A DNA stretch of 64,000 bases from Vibrio sp. J1-1 (GTDB taxonomy: Bacteria > Pseudomonadota > Gammaproteobacteria > Enterobacterales > Vibrionaceae): NCBI RefSeq assembly GCF_021728395.1, contig NZ_JAKKCM010000011.1, positions 1-64,000 of the forward strand, written 5' to 3'. Shown piece after piece: positions 1-6,388 of this stretch. Both the position numbers and the translations under genes were made by a program. Numbering within the stretch: the stretch's first letter is position 1; the number at the start of each line of letters is the position of its first letter. The notes beneath the pieces are model-generated. The model was not told the origin of the DNA, searched no databases, and was given only the letters and a program-made list of their open reading frames with translations.

Positions 1-33
1 CATGGCAGGGTACGGAACACGTTTGGTAAATTC

Positions 34-130
34 GTATAACAAAGCATTTAAGAGTGATTCGCAACGCTTGGCGGTTTCGCTTCGCTCAAGTATAGCCAAG
101 CACCGCTCACACCTTAATGCGGCGTTAAGT
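34..130 (+). repeat. attC recombination site (VCR type), cassette boundary 1
   Basis: Integron recombination site of the Vibrio superintegron type. A degenerate R'' core (GTATAAC, 34-40) opens it and a perfect R' core GTTAAGT (124-130, GTTRRRY consensus) closes it. The inner blocks AACGCTTGGC and the matching right half can fold into the usual imperfect hairpin. The cassette that owns this site lies mostly left of the window; the next cassette starts after G124. Confidence 0.9.
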
Positions 131-157
131 GGCTAAGTGCAAACTATGGAGATTTTC

Positions 158-652
158 GTGTTTGATTTAATAAATAAATTTTTACAGCAATCAGATTTGC
201 TAATTGAATTGGGTAAGGACCAAATACAAATCAAATCATTTTCTTCAGATATCGTATTTCAAGATTCTCCCTATATTGCTGTAGAGACGACGGGTGAAGG
301 TCAGACTATTAAGGCTATTGGCTCAAAAGCCAAACTCTTGTCCTCGAACAGTGTTGAAGTATCCAATCCATTTGAATCGATTGCATTGGAGCGAATTGAT
401 ACTTATCGCGGGAAGCGAGTTATGGAGCTTTTCATTTTTGAAATGAATAAGTTGGCCAAATTTCGTCTTTCGCCACGTATAGTTGTACATCCTCAAGAAC
501 TATCAGGATGCATGTCTCAAGAGTTCGTAAAAACCCTTCTACAGTTGGTAACAGAAGTTGGTGCCAGAGATGTAGTTGTGTATGAAGGAAGTCGAATAGA
601 TCACCTTACTGAAAGTTTTAAGTCTGTCAAAAATAGGTGTAGCGCCACTTAA
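158..652 (+). CDS. Integron cassette gene: MreB-like N-terminal fragment (rod shape-determining protein-like)
   Basis: 164-residue cassette protein whose layout follows the first part of MreB: a beta strand ending ELGK where MreB has DLGT, a segment with AIGSKAK (MreB AVG.EAK), then SPRIVV and GARDVVVYEG (MreB SPR.LVCVP and GAREV.LIEEP). Real MreB is about 345 residues, so only the first actin-like subdomain is present, and the phosphate-loop GTAN residues are lost; nucleotide binding is unlikely. GTG 158 is chosen because GGAG at 148-151 lies six bases before it; GTG 137 or ATG 146 in the same frame are alternatives. It may be a self-standing modulator of the MreB cytoskeleton or a dead fragment kept by the cassette. 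Family resemblance is seen; any role is inference. Confidence 0.65.
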   Translation: MFDLINKFLQQSDLLIELGKDQIQIKSFSSDIVFQDSPYIAVETTGEGQTIKAIGSKAKLLSSNSVEVSNPFESIALERIDTYRGKRVMELFIFEMNKLAKFRLSPRIVVHPQELSGCMSQEFVKTLLQLVTEVGARDVVVYEGSRIDHLTESFKSVKNRCSAT

Positions 653-775
653 CAAGGCGTTTAAGGCAGATTCCCAACGCTTGGCGTTTTGCATTCTAGG
701 TTGGGCTAAGTGTTTACGGTGTAAAGGTTTAGGTTGGGTGGTTGGCGTTGCTCACTACTTAACGCGGCGTTATAG
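647..775 (+). repeat. attC site, cassette boundary 2
   Basis: R'' core ACTTAAC (647-653) overlaps the stop codon of the preceding gene; the right end is GTTATAG (769-775), one base off consensus. The inner blocks CCCAACGCTTGGCG and CGTTGCTCACTACTTAACGCGGCG match the other sites in the array. Confidence 0.9.
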
Positions 776-800
776 CGATTGTTGAGTTAGGAGTACAGAA

Positions 801-1379
801 TTGCAGTATTTTGATTTATCAGAATTAAGTAATAATTTGCTAGAGAAACTAGGTGTCGAAGATTTAAAGAAGATTCCTGTTCAACCCGAACCGCGTGCTA
901 AGCCTCTTAATTGTCTAAACAATGTCACTGCTTACATTGAAAAATATGGCGGTAGTGTGCAATTTGGCTGGATTTTTTCGTGTTTAGGGAATATTTCAAT
1001 CAAAATGACAGCTCATGCTGTCGTCAAAATGCCTGACAATTCATTAGTCTGCGTAACACCGAATGAATATAGGACGGGGCTATTGAAGTTTGCTCCTGAC
1101 AGTTCGGTCGAAACTCTCGTTAAGCATAACTTTCTTCCGACAAAATTTGTGCCTTTGATAAGTGACCAATCATTATCTGAGTACATTGCTATAGAAGTTG
1201 AGCAAGACAAATTACGTTTGGATAATCAAGGTATTGTTGCTCAATCTGATCTGAATCAGTTCCAAATGAGAGCATCGCTACTTTATCCTGCTATCCTGTC
1301 TCTCGCTAAAAAGTACACTGGAAGAAACGATCAGTGTTACTGTGGTTCAGGAAAAAAGAACAAGAAGTGTTGTGGCTAA
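801..1379 (+). CDS. Integron cassette gene: SEC-C motif protein
   Basis: 192-residue protein ending in a clear SEC-C zinc-binding motif (GRNDQCYCGSGKKNKKCCG, the last 19 residues), the same type of Cys-rich tail found at the C terminus of SecA and fused to many unrelated proteins. The first 170 residues match nothing I recognise; they look globular and soluble, with no signal peptide or membrane segment. TTG 801 is preceded by AGGAG at 789-793 with good spacing. Orientation and position directly after an attC site fit a standard single-gene cassette. Function unknown; the tail suggests zinc-dependent binding to a protein or nucleic acid. Confidence 0.8.
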   Translation: MQYFDLSELSNNLLEKLGVEDLKKIPVQPEPRAKPLNCLNNVTAYIEKYGGSVQFGWIFSCLGNISIKMTAHAVVKMPDNSLVCVTPNEYRTGLLKFAPDSSVETLVKHNFLPTKFVPLISDQSLSEYIAIEVEQDKLRLDNQGIVAQSDLNQFQMRASLLYPAILSLAKKYTGRNDQCYCGSGKKNKKCCG

Positions 1380-1383
1380 ATCG

Positions 1384-1511
1384 CTATAACAAAGCGTTTA
1401 AGACAGATTCCCAACGCATGGCATTTTTCATTTCATCGTTGGGTTTAGTGTTTACGGTGGTCTGGTTAAGTCTCGTGGCTGCGTTGCTCACTACTTAACG
1501 CGGCGTTAGGC
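1384..1511 (+). repeat. attC site, cassette boundary 3
   Basis: R'' core CTATAAC (1384-1390) and perfect R' core GTTAGGC (1505-1511). Internal sequence closely matches boundary 2, including CACTACTTAACGCGGCG before the right core, as expected for the homogeneous repeats of a Vibrio superintegron. Confidence 0.92.
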
Positions 1512-1524
1512 GAATGGAGGTGCA

Positions 1525-2049
1525 ATGAACTACGAAAGTGGAATTTTTAGAGTCAGAGAGCTTCGAGAATCTGATGCCAATTCTTTGTTCTATATGTATT
1601 CAGGCTCAAGCAGTTCAGCAAAGTACATATCGACATTGCCCCACGATACAGTTGAAAGTACGCTCTCGAAAATTAAGCAATGGCGAAAATGGTATTCAGA
1701 AAACGCTCCCAAAGTTTGTGTGTATGGTGTTGCAGCGAGTCCAGATGATTTTGTGTTCGGTTTAGTTGTTTTCGTATTTAATGAGCAATATGCTGAAATT
1801 CATTTTGGTATATCAGATCAGTTTAGTAATCAAGGCATTGCAACTGAGTTGTGCCGCTCTGGTCTGCAATACTTGAAAAGTTTGGGTGTAAATGAAGTAA
1901 GAACCAATCCCTTTATTGAGCATCTCGCAAGCATAAGAGTTTTAGAAAAGTCGGGTTTCTTAAATCATGGTACGCTAAAAAATCATGCAAGGTTTCCGAC
2001 TTTGGGCGATGGTCTTTTCAATTGTGCAGATATGCGCATAAGCCTTTGA
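1525..2049 (+). CDS. Integron cassette gene: GNAT-family N-acetyltransferase (RimJ/RimL-like)
   Basis: 174-residue acetyltransferase of the RimJ/RimL branch of GNAT. The N terminus has the typical FRVRELRESDANSLFYM opening; the acetyl-CoA site is around residues 100-115 (FGISDQFSNQGIATEL, with Q-x-x-G-I/G-x-A in place of the usual R/Q-x-x-G-x-G/A); the C-terminal NPFIEHLASIRVLEKSGF matches the N-x-x-S-x-x-x-x-E-K-x-GF pattern of the family. The start is set by GGAGG at 1516-1520. The substrate cannot be told from sequence: ribosomal protein, antibiotic or small amine are all possible. GNAT enzymes are among the commonest recognisable superintegron cassettes. Confidence 0.88.
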   Translation: MNYESGIFRVRELRESDANSLFYMYSGSSSSAKYISTLPHDTVESTLSKIKQWRKWYSENAPKVCVYGVAASPDDFVFGLVVFVFNEQYAEIHFGISDQFSNQGIATELCRSGLQYLKSLGVNEVRTNPFIEHLASIRVLEKSGFLNHGTLKNHARFPTLGDGLFNCADMRISL

Positions 2050-2055
2050 AAATTC

Positions 2056-2181
2056 GCCTAACAAGTTGTTCAAGAGGGATTCACAACGCGTGGCATTTTT
2101 ACTATGCGTTGGTTTTGGTGTTTAAGGTGGTTTGCAGCAACTTCGGTATTGCGTTGTTCACCCCTTAACAAAGCGTTAGGT
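2056..2181 (+). repeat. attC site, cassette boundary 4
   Basis: R'' core GCCTAAC (2056-2062) and R' core GTTAGGT (2175-2181), both matching consensus. The arms contain CACAACGCGTGGC and the complementary GCGTTGTTCACCCC; slightly more diverged from sites 2 and 3. Confidence 0.9.
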
Positions 2182-2195
2182 TTTTGGGGACTAAT

Positions 2196-2828
2196 TTGAA
2201 TAATCTAATTCGAGACAATATAGCAACTATTGTAGCTGTTTTGATTACAGTGATAAGTCTAGGTGCTTTTTTTATACAGTTTCACTCAGGTCTCTCAAAT
2301 GAGCAGAATGACTGGGGGAGTTTTGGTAGTTATATTGGTGGTGTTCTTGGCCCTTTGTTTGCATTTTTGGCGTTTCGTGCTGGTCTGGAAAATTTAAAGT
2401 TTATTAAAAATCAACAAATTAGCTCTGAGACTCTAATTGCTATCCGAGCATATGAGAAAGATCTTAAAAGTTTGTATGAGATGGTTGTAACTTGTGATCA
2501 CCCATGGCTTTGGACGCACGATATGGGAGGAGAGTATGCAGGATTGAAAGAACTTCCATTGAGCACTCTTTTAAAAAGTGACTCTCTAGACTGGGAATAT
2601 CACTTGTCAGTACTTAAAGAGAGTCCCAAGTTACGACGCCAACCCGATGGTTCTTTGTTTCAAGATAATGAAATATGGTTACAAGCCTTAAATGCGTCCA
2701 ACGGGTTGTTTCGGTACATCGACTTATATCAGAAACAAGGAGGCGATCAGTCAATAATTGATTATTACACTAGTGCTTATGAGGTTCCTTACAATCGGCT
2801 TATGCACAGTGAGATAGTAAAAAACTAA
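2196..2828 (+). CDS. Integron cassette gene: putAbiC-like membrane protein (putative phage abortive infection)
   Basis: 210-residue protein with two N-terminal membrane segments (about residues 10-30 and 48-66) around the signature WGSFGSYIGGVLGPLFAFLAF, followed by a soluble charged tail. That signature (W-G-x-F-G-x-x-x-G-G-x-L-x-P) is the hallmark of small two-TM proteins grouped as putative phage abortive infection proteins (putAbiC); the assignment is from memory of the family. TTG 2196 is preferred because GGGGA at 2186-2190 precedes it by five bases; an in-frame TTG at 2184 would overlap the ribosome site. The tail has Trp-rich patches (HPWLWTHD) but no catalytic motif I know. A membrane-anchored sensor or effector of phage defence is plausible but unproven. 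Confidence 0.6.
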   Translation: MNNLIRDNIATIVAVLITVISLGAFFIQFHSGLSNEQNDWGSFGSYIGGVLGPLFAFLAFRAGLENLKFIKNQQISSETLIAIRAYEKDLKSLYEMVVTCDHPWLWTHDMGGEYAGLKELPLSTLLKSDSLDWEYHLSVLKESPKLRRQPDGSLFQDNEIWLQALNASNGLFRYIDLYQKQGGDQSIIDYYTSAYEVPYNRLMHSEIVKN

Positions 2829-2948
2829 CAAACAATTTAAGAGTGATTCGACACGCGTGGCATTTTTACTATGCGTTGATTTTAGTGATTAAGGCGGTAT
2901 GCGGCAGCATCAGTATTGCGTGCCTCACACCTTAATTGGGCGTTAAGC
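2823..2948 (+). repeat. attC site, cassette boundary 5
   Basis: R'' core AACTAAC (2823-2829, overlapping the previous stop codon) and perfect R' core GTTAAGC (2942-2948). The arms share the CACGCGTGGCATTTTTACTATGCG block with boundary 4. Confidence 0.9.
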
Positions 2949-2971
2949 TTACAAACATATTATGGTGAAAA

Positions 2972-3922
2972 ATGAAATATCCAGGTCAACCGGCAGACGC
3001 TCCTAGTTGGTATAGAGATCGTGGTCAATCCCACATTGAAGCTGAATTTAGTAAAGAACTAAATGAGCTTGCTGATTTAATTGAAAGTGAGCAATGGTTT
3101 GGTGACAAAGAAAAGCACGCAAGATATAGGGTGGATTTCATTCTTAGAGATGCGCGTTTGATTATTGAGTTGGATGGGCACGCATATCACTCTTCTCCAG
3201 AGCAATTAGAAAAAGACGCAATAAGGCAACGATATTTAACAAGGTCAGGTTATACGGTTATTCGTTTCACGGGACGTGAGATTAATAGAGACGCGAAAGG
3301 CTGTGTCGATGAAGTTAGAACAATATACCGTGAAAGAATGCAACGAGAGCCAGTTAAGTATCGAGCAATGTATATCGATTATAGGTTTTTCTACCAAGAA
3401 CGTATGAAAGCCATGAACTTTTTCAGAAAAATCAATCCCGAGAAAAAATTGACATCACCATCAATTGATCAAGTGATTCCTCATGCCATCGAGTGGTTGT
3501 ATGAAAAGTCCTTTATTACTGCTTTTATATTCCATCTCCCAGAAGATGGATATGAAATTGAGCATTTAAATGGTTTAACTCTTGATTATGAAAAGGGCGA
3601 AGTAAGAATAAATACGGTCTCCGAGGAGTGGTATAGTCTTGAACTCGGAGAACATATGCTTAGGTTCGCTCATTTGTTCGATGAGTTTCTTGTTATCGCT
3701 GATGATCCTGTTTATGTATCGCCATTATTGAGTGTGCTCCCTAATGAAATGAGCGTAGACAAACTTGGAGATATAGAATTTAGTTATATTGGAAATGGCA
3801 AGTTACTTCGACGAGGTAATAACGAAACATCGTATATTGGCTCTGATCTAGTTAGAGTTAAGTGGCAAAATGTTTGGTATGTTCTTGGAGCCGCTATGGG
3901 GTTGAGCATATACGAAATGTAA
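2972..3922 (+). CDS. Last integron cassette gene: PD-(D/E)XK (DUF559/Vsr-like) nuclease with novel C-terminal domain
   Basis: 316-residue, two-part protein. Residues about 40-135 form a DUF559/Vsr-like nuclease fold: RYRVDF supplies the first catalytic Asp, LIIELDGHAYH the E-x-D and His residues, and a later YTVIRFTGREI strand is the typical core strand of the family. Residues about 145-316 form a second domain that I do not recognise, rich in acidic and aromatic residues, with no membrane segment. Start ATG 2972 follows GGTGAAAA, a modest ribosome site. It sits immediately before the truncated end of the array, so it is the oldest surviving cassette. DUF559 proteins act in DNA repair or are uncharacterised; a restriction-like defence role is inference. 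Confidence 0.75.
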   Translation: MKYPGQPADAPSWYRDRGQSHIEAEFSKELNELADLIESEQWFGDKEKHARYRVDFILRDARLIIELDGHAYHSSPEQLEKDAIRQRYLTRSGYTVIRFTGREINRDAKGCVDEVRTIYRERMQREPVKYRAMYIDYRFFYQERMKAMNFFRKINPEKKLTSPSIDQVIPHAIEWLYEKSFITAFIFHLPEDGYEIEHLNGLTLDYEKGEVRINTVSEEWYSLELGEHMLRFAHLFDEFLVIADDPVYVSPLLSVLPNEMSVDKLGDIEFSYIGNGKLLRRGNNETSYIGSDLVRVKWQNVWYVLGAAMGLSIYEM

Positions 3923-3945
3923 GCTTAACAAACGACTATGGCTTC
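3923..3945 (+). repeat. Truncated attC remnant; distal end of the cassette array
   Basis: After the stop codon of the last cassette the R'' core GCTTAAC and the next few bases (AAACGA) are present, then similarity to the other attC sites ends and no R' core follows. This marks the distal end of the superintegron, broken by deletion or by later insertion. Confidence 0.7.
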
Positions 3946-3984
3946 AACTCAACATACTTTTTCTAATTTAGGGTCATTAAATAT

Positions 3985-4008
3985 AAAGGCTCTTTGCAGA
4001 GCCTTTTT
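3985..4008 (+). terminator. Intrinsic terminator at the array end
   Basis: Perfect 8-bp stem AAAGGCTC/GAGCCTTT with a 6-base loop, followed by a T run (4004-4008). It can stop transcription leaving the cassette array; the stem also overlaps the last codon of the convergent phage gene, so it may work both ways. Confidence 0.8.
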
Positions 4009-4357
4009 ACATCATACGTTTTAGAGCTCTAGCATACTTCAACACTCGCCCTGCTGCTTTTAAGTCACTTAATGCCCCTATTTCTAAGAGCGCAATTCCT
4101 GTCAAAACTTGCTGAGCTGTTACCAATTGTCCAGTTGGAAGCTCTAGCCTGTCATAATGCATTTTAAAACAATCCCACTGTTCCGAAGAGCTAAGTTCTC
4201 TACCTCTAACCATTCTCATAAGTCTTTTACACTCCGGAGGAATTGCTTTTCCCTTATCCCATTCTTTGATAGTCCTCGCAGTTTTTAAACAAAGCTCAGC
4301 AGTCTCTTCAATGGACAAACCACACTCAAATTCGCGGAAAATGTAGTTTTTAGTCAT
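4007..4357 (-). CDS. DUF3653-type phage protein (filamentous-phage remnant)
   Basis: 116-residue protein with an N-terminal helix-turn-helix-like segment: SIEETAELCLKTARTIKEWD then GKAIPPECKRLMR. This is the pattern of the DUF3653 'phage protein' family, found in Vibrio filamentous phages and related elements. ATG 4357 is used because AAGGAG lies just upstream on the minus strand; a longer reading would lack it. The gene starts about 70 bp from a dif-like site, where Xer-dependent phages integrate, so it is best read as the survivor of such a phage. Likely role: DNA binding or regulation, inferred from the helix pattern only. Confidence 0.7.
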   Translation of the reverse strand: MTKNYIFREFECGLSIEETAELCLKTARTIKEWDKGKAIPPECKRLMRMVRGRELSSSEQWDCFKMHYDRLELPTGQLVTAQQVLTGIALLEIGALSDLKAAGRVLKYARALKRMM

Positions 4358-4424
4358 TTCGTAACTCCTTGTGGAGCTGTTCGTTAAAATCACAAATTAC
4401 GCAATGAAACGACATTTTATTTTT

Positions 4425-4453
4425 ATTGAACATAAGGAGATATAATGCGCACT
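4425..4453 (-). other. dif-like XerC/XerD recombination site (chromosome dimer resolution site or phage att hybrid)
   Basis: Read on the minus strand: XerC arm AGTGCGCATTA, a 7-base central region TATCTCC, XerD arm TTATGTTCAAT. Against E. coli dif (arms GGTGCGCATAA and TTATGTTAAAT, central 6) the arms match 9/11 and 10/11. The XerC arm is, as I recall, that of Vibrio chromosomal dif. The 7-base centre and altered XerD arm suggest a hybrid site left by an Xer-integrated phage rather than pristine dif. Gene polarity changes here, as expected at a terminus. Confidence 0.72.
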
Positions 4454-4528
4454 AAGGGGTAAGCACAAAGCGAAAATGTCCTAATATTACTAAGTGAATT
4501 TGTCCTATATTCACTTGGAGGTTTAAGG

Positions 4529-4790
4529 ATGCTAATAGCCATGAATGATCGCGAACTACAACGATTTTCTGTCATCCAAGATGTCTTGCACTGTAATCTT
4601 TCTCGTAGAGTTGCGTCGCGAATTCTTGGTATCAGTTATCGACTGCCTGGCGGAACTTATTCAGATCGATGGATCTCATCATGATTGGTTTGAAGGACGC
4701 AGCGACAAATGTTGCCTGCTGGTTTCATCGATGATGCTACTGGTCGCCTGATGAACCACCGCAAAGTTCGGGAAACCCGCGAAGAATTTA
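4529..4790 (+). pseudogene. Decayed ISNCY/IS1202-type transposase
   Basis: Remnant of an insertion-sequence transposase. The N-terminal helix-turn-helix part is readable from ATG 4529 (LQRFSVIQDV then RRVASRILGIS). A deletion then joins it, in another frame, to the catalytic DDE region (LAELIQIDGSHHDWFEGR, with the first catalytic Asp), and a one-base loss near 4723 shifts into IDDATGRLM. More than half of a normal transposase is missing. The element lies between the dif-like site and the following small gene, a usual scrap zone at replication termini. Not functional. Confidence 0.8.
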
Positions 4791-4794
4791 TTGT

Positions 4795-4828
4795 TTTGAC
4801 GTCCTTCACTTCGTTTATAACGTCAAAA
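4795..4828 (-). terminator. Inverted repeat downstream of the exported protein gene
   Basis: GTTTTGACG and CGTCAAAAT face each other across about 17 bases just past the stop codon of the minus-strand gene at 4831. It could act as a weak terminator, but lacks a clean T run. Confidence 0.35.
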
Positions 4829-4830
4829 TA

Positions 4831-5127
4831 CTATTGGTGAACAGTATCACGCTTAGTTTCAAATGTAGTCCAAGTATTATTCTTAAAAAGCGTCACAAAT
4901 GCGGTTTTATTGTCGCTGTATTCCTTTACAACCTTAGCGTTCAGCATTTCTTCTTCCGTTGGTTCACTGTAAAAGTGACAATGCCTTTGATTCTGTGGCA
5001 CTCCCCATTTTGCACAGTTCGTGCGGCAGTAATGACAGCCATCAGAGGCAGTGCGCCCCGGATGACTAAAAGAAGTAAAACTGGCAAACGACAACAATGC
5101 GGCTAGCACTAACATTGTATATTTCAT
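4831..5127 (-). CDS. Small exported Cys/His-rich protein
   Basis: 98-residue protein with a clear Sec signal peptide (MKYTMLVLAALLSFASFTSFS, cleavage near residue 20), then a Cys/His cluster HPGRTASDGCHYCRTNCAKWG followed by a HCHFY motif. The pattern H-P-G-R-T-x-x-D-G-C-H occurs in small periplasmic proteins often annotated as YHYH-like or in front of nuclease domains; here nothing follows but a short C-terminal tail. Four Cys/His ligands could bind a metal. It sits alone between an IS remnant and a long non-coding gap, so it may be a leftover of a mobile region. Function unknown. Confidence 0.7.
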   Translation of the reverse strand: MKYTMLVLAALLSFASFTSFSHPGRTASDGCHYCRTNCAKWGVPQNQRHCHFYSEPTEEEMLNAKVVKEYSDNKTAFVTLFKNNTWTTFETKRDTVHQ

Positions 5128-5500
5128 TGAATAGACTCCATCTAATTGACTATATTTATTGTATTACTAAGTATTTACCAATATGGGATCGGTCACACAT
5201 AAATACATCTAAAGTGTGAGTTAAGTTGATTATGAATCTAATCTTTAGCGTCTAATACCAGCCCCTTTTATTCCATATTTTGAAGCCCTTGGTTAAGTTC
5301 TTTGTTGATGTCCGCTAAGGGTCAAGGACTGTGTCACTAGGTCATAGATACACTTTCGATTCTCTTCAAGTTTGATTTGAAGAACGAACTGAAAACTAGA
5401 CCAAGTAACCGTTTCGGTTTTGGAACCGAAATCAATTGACCTTATCCCCCTAAAGTACTAGCTTTATCTCATTCCTATGTAATTAATAAGGATTAGTACT
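5128..5500. other. Non-coding leader region of the first paralogous small gene
   Basis: No gene seen. It holds the divergent promoters and, at 5412-5431, a perfect hairpin (TTTCGGTT, 4-base loop, AACCGAAA) about 70 bases before the next start codon. No T run follows, so it is more likely an operator or an RNA structure than a terminator. Confidence 0.4.
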
Positions 5501-5722
5501 ATGGATAAGCTAGTTGAATCTGTATTACAAATAAAACAGAGAACAATGGTGACAGGATTCTTTGCGAGAAACGGATTTAAGATCGCGATGACTGACTTTG
5601 ATGATATGACCTTTGAACGCGAAGGCGTCCAAGTCAACGTACATTTTAATATGGAGTCGAATGCGGAATCGGCTGATGTTTTGAGCCCAAGCGCCACCAT
5701 CATACCAAGTCTTTCTTGTTAG
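5501..5722 (+). CDS. Small conserved protein, tandem paralogue 1
   Basis: 73-residue soluble protein I do not recognise. Together with the gene at 6091 it forms a tandem pair: both start MDKL, share IKQRTMVTG, FARNGFKIAMTDFDD and TFER, and differ mostly in the last third; by my count about 53 of 73 residues are identical. No signal peptide, membrane segment or known motif. ATG 5501 follows AAGGA (5488-5492). Conservation of the duplicate reading frame, and synonymous third-position differences, argue for real translation. Confidence 0.75.
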   Translation: MDKLVESVLQIKQRTMVTGFFARNGFKIAMTDFDDMTFEREGVQVNVHFNMESNAESADVLSPSATIIPSLSC

Positions 5723-5753
5723 CTTCCTCAGCTAGTCTAAAGATAAAGTCTTA

Positions 5754-5781
5754 ATAGCCGAGCTCCCACGAGTTAGGCTTG
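5754..5781 (+). terminator. Imperfect hairpin after paralogue 1
   Basis: AGCCGAGCTC faces GAGTTAGGCT with 8 of 10 pairs. It is a decayed copy of the perfect terminator after paralogue 2, showing that the duplicated unit included its terminator. No strong T run remains. Confidence 0.4.
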
Positions 5782-6090
5782 TAATTGCCCTAATTGACAA
5801 GAAGATAAAATCTACCGTTTTGTCCGTTTACTATTCATTTATAGCTTCATGCATAGCGCGAGTGTTTGTAACAATTAATGTCTATTATAAGAGCCAAAGT
5901 GAGCGGCAGCATGGCCATTATCACAAAAACGCTACTAGCTATTAAGCGCAATATTAATTAAAGGTCATTCCATAACGTTAAGAGACCCGAAATGGAAACC
6001 ATTCCTCTCTCCGTCCTTTATTAAATTGATTTCATATCAGATAAGGAGTATGGTTGTTGGATATCCCCACTAATAACAAGGAGAACTACC

Positions 6091-6312
6091 TTGGATAAAC
6101 TACTAGCGTCCGCATTACAAATAAAACAGCGCACCATGGTAACCGGCCTTTTTGCTCGAAACGGTTTTAAGATCGCGATGACCGATTTTGATGACGTGAC
6201 ATTTGAGCGAGGAGGTATTCAAGTTAACGTGCATTTTGATCTGAACGCGAATGCGGAATCGGCTAATATTTTGACTAAAAAGTCTAGAATCATCCCAAGC
6301 ATTTCTCGTTAA
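6091..6312 (+). CDS. Small conserved protein, tandem paralogue 2
   Basis: 73-residue paralogue of the gene at 5501, with the same start MDKL and the core FARNGFKIAMTDFDD. It uses TTG 6091 instead of ATG, with a strong ribosome site AAGGAG (6078-6083). The tail (TKKSRIIPSISR) is more basic than in copy 1 (SPSATIIPSLSC). A 370-bp non-coding spacer separates the copies, so each probably has its own promoter. Function unknown; two retained copies suggest dosage or divergent partners. Confidence 0.75.
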   Translation: MDKLLASALQIKQRTMVTGLFARNGFKIAMTDFDDVTFERGGIQVNVHFDLNANAESANILTKKSRIIPSISR

Positions 6313-6353
6313 CTACCCCACAACGAAAACAAATTAAAATATTGTGCTGTAAC

Positions 6354-6381
6354 AGCCGAGCTAGATAAGCTCGGCTTTTTT
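6354..6381 (+). terminator. Intrinsic terminator after paralogue 2
   Basis: Perfect stem AGCCGAGC/GCTCGGCT with a 7-base loop and a T run at 6376-6381. Confidence 0.85.
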
Positions 6382-6388
6382 GACTGGG

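Noticed and set aside
34-2948. CRISPR array
   Set aside because: The repeated elements are about 95-130 bp long, carry integron core sites and are separated by genes; they are attC sites.
4545-4751. 68-codon frame over the IS remnant
   Set aside because: It joins two frames of the broken transposase; the DDE fragment is real homology but not an intact gene.
6019-6040. FNR box before small paralogue 2
   Set aside because: The half-sites are spaced five instead of four bases and the second is imperfect.
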